Assembly: GCA_023248175.1 (NCBI GenBank)
Contig: JAHFFC010000076.1
Location: 1 to 5,296 of the forward strand
Direction of reading: 5' to 3'
DNA length: 5,296 nucleotides
From: Candidatus Omnitrophota bacterium
Lineage (GTDB): Bacteria > Omnitrophota > Gorgyraeia > JACOVV01
Program-made: the position numbers and the translations under genes
The notes under the pieces: generated by a model
What the model was told of the DNA's origin: nothing
Databases searched by the model: none
The model's input: only the letters and a program-made list of their open reading frames with translations
Part shown: positions 1-4,893 of the stretch, piece after piece
Numbering within the stretch: the first letter of the stretch is position 1
Layout of the letters: each line of letters starts with the position of its first letter

Positions 1-403
1 GTTGTTGGCGGTTAAAGAAAGGGTACAGGGTACAGGGTACAGGGGGCAGGGGGCAGTTACTAGGTACAAGAGAGCAAGGGTGAGGGACATGGGAGAGTGT
101 GTGAATGAATTAGCACAGGGTTGGGGTGGCAGGCTGGGTTTTCGATTTCCTGACCATCCAGTTGCCATGGAGTTACTCAAACACGTTAGAAATCCAGTCG
201 GTGCCCCCAGTGCTAATCGCTCCGGAGAACCGGCGGCTACAACAGCCATGGAGGCATATGAGCAACTGGGGGAGAAGGTTGATCTGATTCTGGACGCCGG
301 ACCGACGCCGCTAGGACAATCTTCCACGATTCTTGATTTGACGCAAGACCCACCTAGAGTCGTCCGCGAAGGGGCGATTCCAAAAGAGATTTTGATTCCT
401 TAG
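1..403 (+). CDS. tsaC: Threonylcarbamoyl-AMP synthase (TsaC/YrdC/Sua5 family), 3' part only
   Basis: The enzyme makes threonylcarbamoyl-AMP from threonine, bicarbonate and ATP, the first step of t6A formation at position 37 of ANN-decoding tRNAs, in the cytoplasm. The 133 readable residues (first full codon at base 2) hold the C-terminal half of the YrdC fold: LGFRFPDHPVA (residues 45-55), the signature APSANRSG (68-75), and STILDLT (108-114), ending in the usual ..REGAIP tail. The family N-terminal half (KxR and PGPxT motifs) is absent, so the gene runs off the left edge. The leading LLAVKE fits the end of the PGPLTLLL strand, and the TTG at base 2 is not a credible start. Residues about 7-33 do not resemble the family and are encoded by a heptamer-repeat block inserted in frame. 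In B. subtilis the orthologue ywlC lies near ywlE, rpiB and glyA, as here. The family is clear; whether the protein is functional is not. Confidence 0.9.
   Translation, partial: LLAVKERVQGTGYRGQGAVTRYKRARVRDMGECVNELAQGWGGRLGFRFPDHPVAMELLKHVRNPVGAPSANRSGEPAATTAMEAYEQLGEKVDLILDAGPTPLGQSSTILDLTQDPPRVVREGAIPKEILIP
21..55. repeat. Tandem heptamer repeat, 3 x GGGTACA + 2 x GGGGGCA
   Basis: Three exact GGGTACA units (21-41) are followed by two GGGGGCA variants (42-55). Degenerate copies seem to continue to about base 98 (AGGTACA at 62-68, then GAGGGACATGGGAG-like sequence). The array lies inside the tsaC reading frame and contributes no stop in that frame. It resembles, in style only, the 7-bp short tandem repeats dispersed in heterocystous cyanobacteria. 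Whether other copies exist in this genome cannot be seen here. Confidence 0.85.
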
Positions 404-452
404 TCATTCTGTGAGACAATAGAAAAAAATGAAGGAAGGTTAAGTCGACTGG

Positions 453-929
453 ATGAACCCAATCAAACGGATTCTTTTTGTCTGTACGGGGAATAGCTGT
501 CGCAGTGTGATGGCAGAGGGGTTTATGAAAGCGAAGTTAGAAGAGAAAGGGTTGGAGGATATTGAAGTAGAATCCGCCGGCATCGCTGCCACCAACGGAC
601 TCAAAGCGACTCCCGAAACGATCACCGTCATGGTGGAGAAGAAGATTGACGTTAGTTCGCACCAGAGTAAACTGCTTACCCAGGAGATGATCGAGAAAGC
701 CGATTTGATCCTGGTGATGGGGGAAATTCATCTGGACGAAGTCCTCTATAAAGTTCCGCAAGCGAAAGGAAAAGTTTTTCTCTTGAAATCATACGGGGTC
801 AAATCAAGCCAGCCATCATCTGAAATCCCAGATCCCATCGGTAAACCGATGGAGGTCTACGAGGTTTGCCGTAATACCATCGAAGAAGCCATTGATCGCA
901 TGGTCGAGAAAATCATCAATAAAACATAG
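453..929 (+). CDS. Low-molecular-weight protein phosphatase, YwlE (protein-arginine phosphatase)-like
   Basis: This 158-residue cytoplasmic enzyme is of usual family length. The P-loop C(X)5R-S is CTGNSCRS at residues 11-18, so C11 is the nucleophile and R17 binds phosphate. The general acid is D127 in IPDPIG (125-130). The SAG motif at 41-43 and the ADLILVM strand (83-89) are typical. Known biology: LMW phosphatases hydrolyse phospho-tyrosine or, in YwlE, phospho-arginine. YwlE carries Thr at the position where this protein has Ser15, while tyrosine-specific members usually carry Ile. A small hydroxyl side chain plus ywlC-ywlE-rpiB-glyA synteny favours arginine phosphatase, but this is inference. 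S. aureus-type ArsC has a similar CTGNSCRS loop but needs two more cysteines near residues 82 and 89. The only other Cys here are C16 and C139, so arsenate reductase is unlikely. The ATG has AAGGAAGG (432-439) 13 nt upstream, a rather long spacing. It starts 49 bp after tsaC. Confidence 0.88.
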   Translation: MNPIKRILFVCTGNSCRSVMAEGFMKAKLEEKGLEDIEVESAGIAATNGLKATPETITVMVEKKIDVSSHQSKLLTQEMIEKADLILVMGEIHLDEVLYKVPQAKGKVFLLKSYGVKSSQPSSEIPDPIGKPMEVYEVCRNTIEEAIDRMVEKIINKT

Positions 930-1223
930 GAAAATCGGGGACGTCCAAGAAGGGGACACCCTTGCGTTGCAAACCTCACCAATTTTTAGTGAAATTGTAA
1001 CCCTCCAGCAAGAAATAGAGGGCACATTAACACCAAACTTGCTATCATTATCCTAGCTGCGAAGACGAATCGTTTCGATGATTTAAAACCGTTAATTCCA
1101 AAGTTAACTAAGGTAGTCACGCATATCAAAGAAGGGTGAGATAGTCAGAGTTGGTTTGTAAGTGGAGATCAGGATGGTGGGCTCCATTTGGATTCATAAT
1201 GATTGGAGAGAGTGGTACTCTGT
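930..1223. other. Gene-free interval with small inverted repeats
   Basis: About 294 bp separate the phosphatase from rpiB. I see no credible gene. It holds two GGGGAC motifs 15 bp apart (937-942 and 952-957) and a 6-bp AT-rich inverted repeat CAATTT/AAATTG (980-985/992-997). It also holds CCCTC/GAGGG (1001-1005/1018-1022), a bulged 7-bp hairpin (1060-1077) and GTTAA/TTAAC (1091-1095/1104-1108). None is followed by a T-run, so no intrinsic terminator is supported. The rest is unexplained; it could be decayed gene or repeat sequence, or an rpiB leader. Confidence 0.5.
1060..1077 (+). other. Small hairpin, 7-bp stem with one bulge
   Basis: CGAA-G-ACG pairs with CGT-TTCG around an AAT loop, leaving G1064 bulged. 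It is followed by GATGATTTAAAA rather than a T-run, so it is not a standard terminator. It may form in the rpiB leader, or be chance. Confidence 0.3.
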
Positions 1224-1688
1224 ATGAAAATCATCATCGGCGCTGATCATGGCGGGTTTGAGATTAAAGGAAAACTGGTTGCGTCATTACAGAAGCAGGG
1301 ATACGCAGTCAAAGATGTCGGGACGTTTTCATCCGAGTCCTGCGATTATCCTGAGATTGGAGCTAAGGTGGCTGGAGGAGTCTCACAAAAGAAATTTGAT
1401 CGCGGGATTCTGATCTGTAAAAGCGGTATCGGGCTTTCCATCGTCGCAAATAAGTTCCCTCATGTTCGGGCCGCACTCTGTCACGACGCGGAGGATGCAA
1501 AACTTTCCCGTAAACATAACGATGCCAATGTTTTGGTGTTAGGGTCACTCCAAGTCTCCGAGAAAAAGATTCACCAAGTCGTTCAAACCTGGCTAACGAC
1601 CCCTTTTGAATCCGGCGGGCGGCATGAGCGACGAGTGAAGCAAATTGGAAATATCGAACAAAAGATTTTGACTAGGCGAACGCTATGA
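1224..1688 (+). CDS. rpiB: Ribose-5-phosphate isomerase B
   Basis: RpiB interconverts ribose 5-phosphate and ribulose 5-phosphate in the non-oxidative pentose phosphate pathway (cytoplasmic). The 154 residues cover the whole LacA/RpiB fold. GADHGG (6-11) supplies D8/H9. The catalytic-cysteine loop is ICKSGIG (64-70) with C65. RAALCHD (82-88) and HNDANVLVLG (98-107) are canonical, with H98/N99 near the active site. The phosphate-binding arginines lie in GGRHERR (131-137). In the usual loop CGTGIG the second and third positions are G and T; here they are K66 and S67. The start at 1224 is chosen because the family begins at MKIIIGADHG; a TTG at 1203 would add seven unrelated residues. GGAGAG (1205-1210) is a distant, weak ribosome site. 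The stop overlaps the next gene as ATGA (1685-1688), so the two are probably translationally coupled. Allose- or galactose-6-phosphate isomerases are related, but the gene context favours RpiB. Confidence 0.92.
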   Translation: MKIIIGADHGGFEIKGKLVASLQKQGYAVKDVGTFSSESCDYPEIGAKVAGGVSQKKFDRGILICKSGIGLSIVANKFPHVRAALCHDAEDAKLSRKHNDANVLVLGSLQVSEKKIHQVVQTWLTTPFESGGRHERRVKQIGNIEQKILTRRTL

Positions 1689-2014
1689 AAACGATTCTTC
1701 TTTTATCCATCTCTAACATTTTCATGACCATAGCTTGGTATGGTCACCTTAAATATAAAAACTCTCCTTTGTGGATAGCTATTTTAGTCAGTTGGCTGAT
1801 TGCTGGTTTAGAGTATTGCTTTCAGGTGCCAGCCAATCGGATGGGACATTATCAATTCTCAGCTGCACAGTTAAAAACAATTCAAGAAATCATCACGCTA
1901 GTCGTTTTTAGTGTTTTCTCTGTTGTGTATCTCAAGGAAGATTTGAAATGGAACTACCTCGTTGGATTTCTAATGATCATCGGCGCGGTGGTTTTTATTT
2001 TTAAGAAATGGTAA
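1685..2014 (+). CDS. DUF486 family small membrane protein (DMT-like)
   Basis: This is a 109-residue, very hydrophobic protein with four predicted membrane helices at about residues 2-20, 28-45, 65-83 and 89-107. It carries the family hallmarks AWYGHLK (17-23), PANRMGH (49-55) and QLKTIQEIITL (62-72). DUF486 proteins resemble half-size members of the drug/metabolite transporter superfamily and probably work as dimers. No substrate is established, and none can be read from this sequence. The ATG overlaps the rpiB stop by 4 bp, with no separate ribosome-binding site evident, which suggests translational coupling. The gene is visibly more A/T-rich than glyA downstream, partly because membrane residues use T-rich codons. 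It is not part of the B. subtilis ywl order and may be a lineage-specific insertion between rpiB and glyA. Its last codons contain the glyA promoter -35. Confidence 0.85.
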   Translation: MKTILLLSISNIFMTIAWYGHLKYKNSPLWIAILVSWLIAGLEYCFQVPANRMGHYQFSAAQLKTIQEIITLVVFSVFSVVYLKEDLKWNYLVGFLMIIGAVVFIFKKW

Positions 2015-2029
2015 GAAATATGGTATAAT
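2001..2029 (+). promoter_or_regulatory. Sigma-70-type promoter with extended -10 for glyA
   Basis: A perfect TATAAT lies at 2024-2029, with TG one base upstream (2021-2022) giving an extended -10. TTAAGA (2001-2006, 4/6 match to TTGACA) lies 17 bp upstream. Transcription would begin near 2036, giving a leader of under 30 nt before the GTG at 2063. That leaves no room for a THF or glycine riboswitch. The -35 lies inside the 3' end of the DUF486 gene, so glyA-nrdR-DUF1189 can be transcribed independently of rpiB. Confidence 0.65.
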
Positions 2030-2050
2030 TCCTCCCTGTTATCTACTGAT

Positions 2051-2055
2051 AGGAG
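2051..2055 (+). promoter_or_regulatory. Ribosome-binding site deciding the GTG start of glyA
   Basis: AGGAG sits 7 nt before the GTG at 2063, ideal spacing. This fixes the non-ATG start, which also matches the expected N-terminus of serine hydroxymethyltransferase. Confidence 0.75.
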
Positions 2056-2062
2056 CAATTCA

Positions 2063-3361
2063 GTGACACTACGAGAATCAGACCCAGCAGTTTATAATGC
2101 CATCCGCAAAGAGCTGTGGCGTCAGCATCAGAATCTTGAGTTGATTGCGAGCGAGAATTTTACAAGCCCTGCTGTGATTGAGGCGATGGGGACGATTTTA
2201 ACCAATAAGTATGCAGAGGGCTACCCGGCGAAGCGATGGTACAGCGGATGTGAGTATGTGGATGAGGTGGAACGACTGGCAATTGAACGAGCCAAAGAGC
2301 TCTTTGGTGCAGAACATGTGAATGTCCAACCCCACTCTGGAAGTCAGGCGAACATGGCGGTACTTTTCGCCATGTTGGAGGTGGGGGATAAAATCCTCTC
2401 CATGGACCTTTCCCACGGAGGTCACTTAACACACGGCCACCCCAAAAATTTCTCAGGGAAGTATTTTAAGATCATTCCATATGGGGTTGACAAAAAAACC
2501 GAGCGGATTGATTACGATGCTGTCCTAGAACTAGCGAAAGAACATTCCCCCAAGTTGATTCTCGCCGGGGCGTCGGCTTATCCACGGGAGATTGACTTTA
2601 AAAAACTCCGCAAAGCCGCCGATAAAGTCGGGGCCATTTTGATGGTAGACATGGCTCATATTGCAGGATTGGTGGCGGCGGGATTGCATATGAGTCCGGT
2701 TCCTCACGCGGAGTTTGTTACTTCGACGACTCACAAAACACTTCGGGGCCCAAGAGGAGGGTTTATTCTCTGTCGGGAAGAGTTTGCCAAAAAAATTGAT
2801 GCAGAGGTGTTTCCGGGTGTCCAAGGGGGTCCTTTGATGCACGTGATCGCCGGCAAGGCGGTCGCTTTTAAGGAGGCATTGACAAAAGAATTTAAACAGT
2901 ATCAGAAACAAATCGTCCACAATGCTCAGAAATTAGCAGAGGAATTAGCTCATCGGGAATATCGAATTGTCTCAGGAGGGACTGATAATCATTTGATGCT
3001 GGTGGATCTTTCGGCGATGGGACTTACCGGCAAAGACGCCTCTCACTGGCTGGATCAGGAACGGATTACCGTCAATAAAAATCTCATCCCCTTTGATACC
3101 CAGAGTCCCTTTGTCACCAGCGGCATCCGGATAGGAACTCCCGCAGTGACGAGCCGGGGGATGAAGGAAGAGCAAATGGAACAGATTGCGATCCTGATTG
3201 AAGCGGTCATCAAAAGTCCGCACGATGCCGCGATTCTTCACCGCGTGCGGGAGCGCGTCTCTGAGATGACAGAACAGTTCCCGCTTTATCCGGAACTTCG
3301 AGCTCAATTCGGTCCGATACCAATGGATCAACAAAATGCGATGCCCCTTTTGCGGTCATAA
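2063..3361 (+). CDS. glyA: Serine hydroxymethyltransferase
   Basis: This is a cytoplasmic PLP enzyme converting serine + tetrahydrofolate to glycine + 5,10-methylene-THF, the main one-carbon source for purines, dTMP and methionine. The 432 residues include the N-terminal LELIASENF (25-33) and NKYAEGYP (48-55). Next come the PLP-ring region SGSQAN (92-97) and DMAHIAG (196-202), with D196 and H199 contacting the cofactor. The Schiff-base lysine is K225 in [13 protein letters not shown] (221-233). R356 in SGIRIGTPA (353-361) is the expected substrate-carboxylate arginine. Every key motif is present. It is about 15 residues longer than the E. coli enzyme (417), and the extra tail after ELRAQFG is partly encoded in the 26 bp shared with nrdR. 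Start is GTG with AGGAG 7 nt upstream. Grouping with rpiB upstream and nrdR downstream puts it in a nucleotide-supply context. Confidence 0.97.
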   Translation: MTLRESDPAVYNAIRKELWRQHQNLELIASENFTSPAVIEAMGTILTNKYAEGYPAKRWYSGCEYVDEVERLAIERAKELFGAEHVNVQPHSGSQANMAVLFAMLEVGDKILSMDLSHGGHLTHGHPKNFSGKYFKIIPYGVDKKTERIDYDAVLELAKEHSPKLILAGASAYPREIDFKKLRKAADKVGAILMVDMAHIAGLVAAGLHMSPVPHAEFVTSTTHKTLRGPRGGFILCREEFAKKIDAEVFPGVQGGPLMHVIAGKAVAFKEALTKEFKQYQKQIVHNAQKLAEELAHREYRIVSGGTDNHLMLVDLSAMGLTGKDASHWLDQERITVNKNLIPFDTQSPFVTSGIRIGTPAVTSRGMKEEQMEQIAILIEAVIKSPHDAAILHRVRERVSEMTEQFPLYPELRAQFGPIPMDQQNAMPLLRS

Positions 3362-3782
3362 CGAAGACAAGGTTGTTGATTCCAGAGAAAGCAACGAGTT
3401 TGACGCTATCCGCCGCAGGCGTGAGTGCCTGAAGTGCGGCAAACGGTTCACTACATATGAGCGGAGTGAAGAAATTCCCTTGATGGTGGTGAAGAAAGAT
3501 GGCAGAAGGGAACCGTTTGATCGAAAGAAAATATTGACCGGCCTGATGAAGGCCTGCGAAAAAAGACCCGTGGCTCTGGAAAAACTAGAGCTGTTACTGG
3601 ACGAGATTGAAAGAGAGTTGCTTCGCCAGGACCAGAAAGAAATCAACAGCCGAAGGGTAGGGGAGATTATCATGGGGAAACTTCCCGCCATTGACAAGGT
3701 TGCCTACGTCAGGTTTGCTTCGGTGTACCGAGAGTTTCGGGACATCAATCAGTTCATGCAAACGTTGAAGCAAATGCTCTAG
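3336..3782 (+). CDS. nrdR: Transcriptional repressor NrdR
   Basis: NrdR is the zinc-finger/ATP-cone repressor of ribonucleotide reductase (nrd) operons; it senses ATP/dATP and binds paired NrdR boxes. The 148 residues match the normal length. The zinc ribbon is formed by C3/C6 (CPFC) and C31/C34 (CLKC), with the typical VVDSRES (13-19) and IRRRREC (25-31) between. The ATP-cone follows from about residue 48: [16 protein letters not shown] (51-66) through ASVYREFRD near 127-135. The ATG overlaps the end of glyA by 26 bp in another frame. The start is fixed because MRCPFC is the conserved family N-terminus and C3/C6 are needed for zinc. No nrd gene or convincing NrdR box is in the window, so its targets lie elsewhere. 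NrdR next to glyA makes sense, since both act on nucleotide supply. Confidence 0.97.
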   Translation: MRCPFCGHNEDKVVDSRESNEFDAIRRRRECLKCGKRFTTYERSEEIPLMVVKKDGRREPFDRKKILTGLMKACEKRPVALEKLELLLDEIERELLRQDQKEINSRRVGEIIMGKLPAIDKVAYVRFASVYREFRDINQFMQTLKQML

Positions 3783-3797
3783 CAAAAAGGAGTAATC

Positions 3798-4553
3798 ATG
3801 TCCTTCTGGAGAGATATTAAGAATAGCATCTTCAGTTTTCCTTTCTATAAAGAAGTGAAAGAAAGGCCTGTCTCTCGGGCTATGAAGTTCCTGCTGAGAC
3901 TGGTAGTGTTGATGACGGTTTTAATTTCAATCCGTCTCAGTTTTGATGCTCTCTATTGGATTGAAAAAATCGGCACTTGGATGGGAGAATCACTGCCGGA
4001 GATTACCGTGACTCACGGAGAAGCAAGTTCTCCCGTGCAACAGCCCTATCAGGTTGAAGCGGAGGGGAAAAACTTTGTCTTTGTCCTTGACACCACTGGG
4101 GTCATTCAAGAAGTCCCTGCTCAATATCCTTCCGGTATTTTGGTGACGAAGAATCATCTGATTTTTAAAGAGAATGCTTTCCAGAAAAGAGAATATGATT
4201 TGGCTCAGCTGTCAGGAGTGGTACTGAATAAACAGACGATCCAAGGACTGAAGAGAACCCTTAAAATCCTGATGGTTCCGTTATTGGTCGTTGGACTATT
4301 CCTTTATCTCTTCCTTGCTCGCCTGATCCAGGTTCTTTTCTTCAGTTTGATTTCCATCGTCATTAATTTAGCGGGGGAGATCGGGCTTTCTTATCAGTCT
4401 ATGTTCACCATCGGTATTTATGCTCTGGTTCCGTGTAGTTTGTTAGGGACATTAGTGGTGCTGATTGGAAAACCGCTTCTTTTATTCCCGGCGGTGTATT
4501 TATCCGGTTATCTGACTTATCTAGTTATTGGGATTTTACAATGCAAAAGATGA
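3798..4553 (+). CDS. DUF1189 family membrane protein
   Basis: This 251-residue integral membrane protein is of unknown function. The N-terminal SFWRDIKNSIFSFPFYKEV (2-20) is the typical DUF1189 opening, an amphipathic cytoplasmic segment. One membrane helix follows at about 31-49, then a soluble, probably extracytoplasmic region (50-155) with β-rich stretches such as NFVFVLDTTG (92-101) and GILVTKNHLIFK (113-124). Four closely spaced helices follow at about 156-175, 176-194, 202-222 and 226-247. The protein ends QCKR. The ATG has AGGAG (3788-3792) 5 nt upstream and begins 15 bp after nrdR, so it probably shares the glyA-nrdR transcript. No catalytic motif is visible, and I assign no role. The loop resembles the extracellular domain seen across the family; a sensory or envelope function would be a guess. 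Confidence 0.8.
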   Translation: MSFWRDIKNSIFSFPFYKEVKERPVSRAMKFLLRLVVLMTVLISIRLSFDALYWIEKIGTWMGESLPEITVTHGEASSPVQQPYQVEAEGKNFVFVLDTTGVIQEVPAQYPSGILVTKNHLIFKENAFQKREYDLAQLSGVVLNKQTIQGLKRTLKILMVPLLVVGLFLYLFLARLIQVLFFSLISIVINLAGEIGLSYQSMFTIGIYALVPCSLLGTLVVLIGKPLLLFPAVYLSGYLTYLVIGILQCKR

Positions 4554-4575
4554 TTAGAGATTCCTCATTTTCTTG

Positions 4576-4604
4576 TTGAAATAAAAGAGGATAGTTATTA
4601 AAAT
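4576..4604 (+). promoter_or_regulatory. Sigma-70-type promoter candidate for the CBM48 gene
   Basis: TTGAAA (4576-4581, 5/6 to TTGACA) and TAAAAT (4599-4604, 5/6 to TATAAT) are separated by exactly 17 bp. Both lie in the 79-bp gap between the DUF1189 gene and the CBM48 gene. Transcription would start near 4611, just ahead of the ribosome-binding site. The region is A/T-rich, so chance matches are easier than average. Confidence 0.55.
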
Positions 4605-4615
4605 GGAGTCAAAAG

Positions 4616-4621
4616 AGGAGG
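4616..4621 (+). promoter_or_regulatory. Ribosome-binding site for the CBM48 gene
   Basis: A perfect AGGAGG lies 11 nt before the ATG at 4633. A second purine run, GAGGGG (4625-4630), is too close to the start to be the main site. An ATG at 4623 is out of frame and is not used for this protein. Confidence 0.6.
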
Positions 4622-4632
4622 GATGAGGGGAA

Positions 4633-4893
4633 ATGGCAAAAATTGTCGAATTTGAAGTGGCAGCTCCTAGCGCTGAGCGTGTGTATCTCGCGGGGGATTT
4701 TAATAACTGGGATCCAAACTTGACCCCGCTGAGAAAAGAACGGGATGGAAATTGGAAAACCCGTCTCAAGTTGACACCGGGCCGATACGAGTATAAATTC
4801 TGGGTGGATGGGGAGTGGAAAGAAGATACGAAGAATAAACTCACTCATCCCAATCCGTATGGGACGGCGAATTCAATTCTTGAGATTCGCTAG
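4633..4893 (+). CDS. Stand-alone glycogen-binding (CBM48/isoamylase early-set) domain protein
   Basis: This 86-residue protein is essentially one CBM48 β-sandwich, the α-glucan-binding module found in AMPK β subunits and in the N-termini of isoamylases and branching enzymes. Visible motifs are VYLAGDFNNWD (17-27), GRYEYKFWVDGEW (50-62) and the final ANSILEI (79-85). Compared with the AMPK β glycogen-binding domain, the four sugar-contacting positions seem kept: W26, K55, W62 and N80. No catalytic domain, signal peptide or membrane segment is present, so it is probably cytoplasmic and binds glycogen or another α-glucan or a partner protein. It may have its own promoter (4576-4604). Its 3' end overlaps the converging gene by 21 bp. 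The fold assignment is strong; the biological role is unknown. Confidence 0.9.
   Translation: MAKIVEFEVAAPSAERVYLAGDFNNWDPNLTPLRKERDGNWKTRLKLTPGRYEYKFWVDGEWKEDTKNKLTHPNPYGTANSILEIR

Noticed and set aside
2..4. TTG as the start of the first gene
   Set aside because: The protein would lack the N-terminal half of the YrdC fold; the frame is open to the left edge and LLAVKE fits the middle of the family.
21..98. Possible CRISPR array
   Set aside because: The units are 7 bp and contiguous, with no spacers and no palindromic 24-37 bp repeats.
453..929. Arsenate reductase (ArsC)
   Set aside because: The P-loop is similar, but the two additional redox cysteines expected near residues 82 and 89 are absent.
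1001..1022. CCCTC/GAGGG hairpin as an intrinsic terminator of the phosphatase gene
   Set aside because: It has a 5-bp stem, a 12-nt loop and no T-run after it.
931..1056. Short open stretch reading KIGDVQEGDTLAL...
   Set aside because: There is no start codon with a ribosome-binding site, no recognisable family, and it ends in a stop after about 40 codons; open by chance.
1195..1200. CATAAT as the -10 of an rpiB promoter
   Set aside because: There is no -35-like hexamer at 16-18 bp upstream, and the start site would fall in the ribosome-binding region.
2160..3334. Several minus-strand open frames across glyA
   Set aside because: They are antisense shadows of a strongly conserved gene, with no family resemblance and no ribosome sites.
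3356..3785. Minus-strand open frames across nrdR
   Set aside because: They are shadows of nrdR, with low-complexity Ser/Leu/Arg composition and no family match.
4563..4590. CCTC...GAGG inverted repeat as a terminator after the DUF1189 gene
   Set aside because: The pairing is short and interrupted, no T-run follows, and the segment overlaps a better promoter candidate.
4554..4848. Minus-strand open frames across the CBM48 gene
   Set aside because: The plus-strand protein has clear domain motifs; the reverse frames show none.
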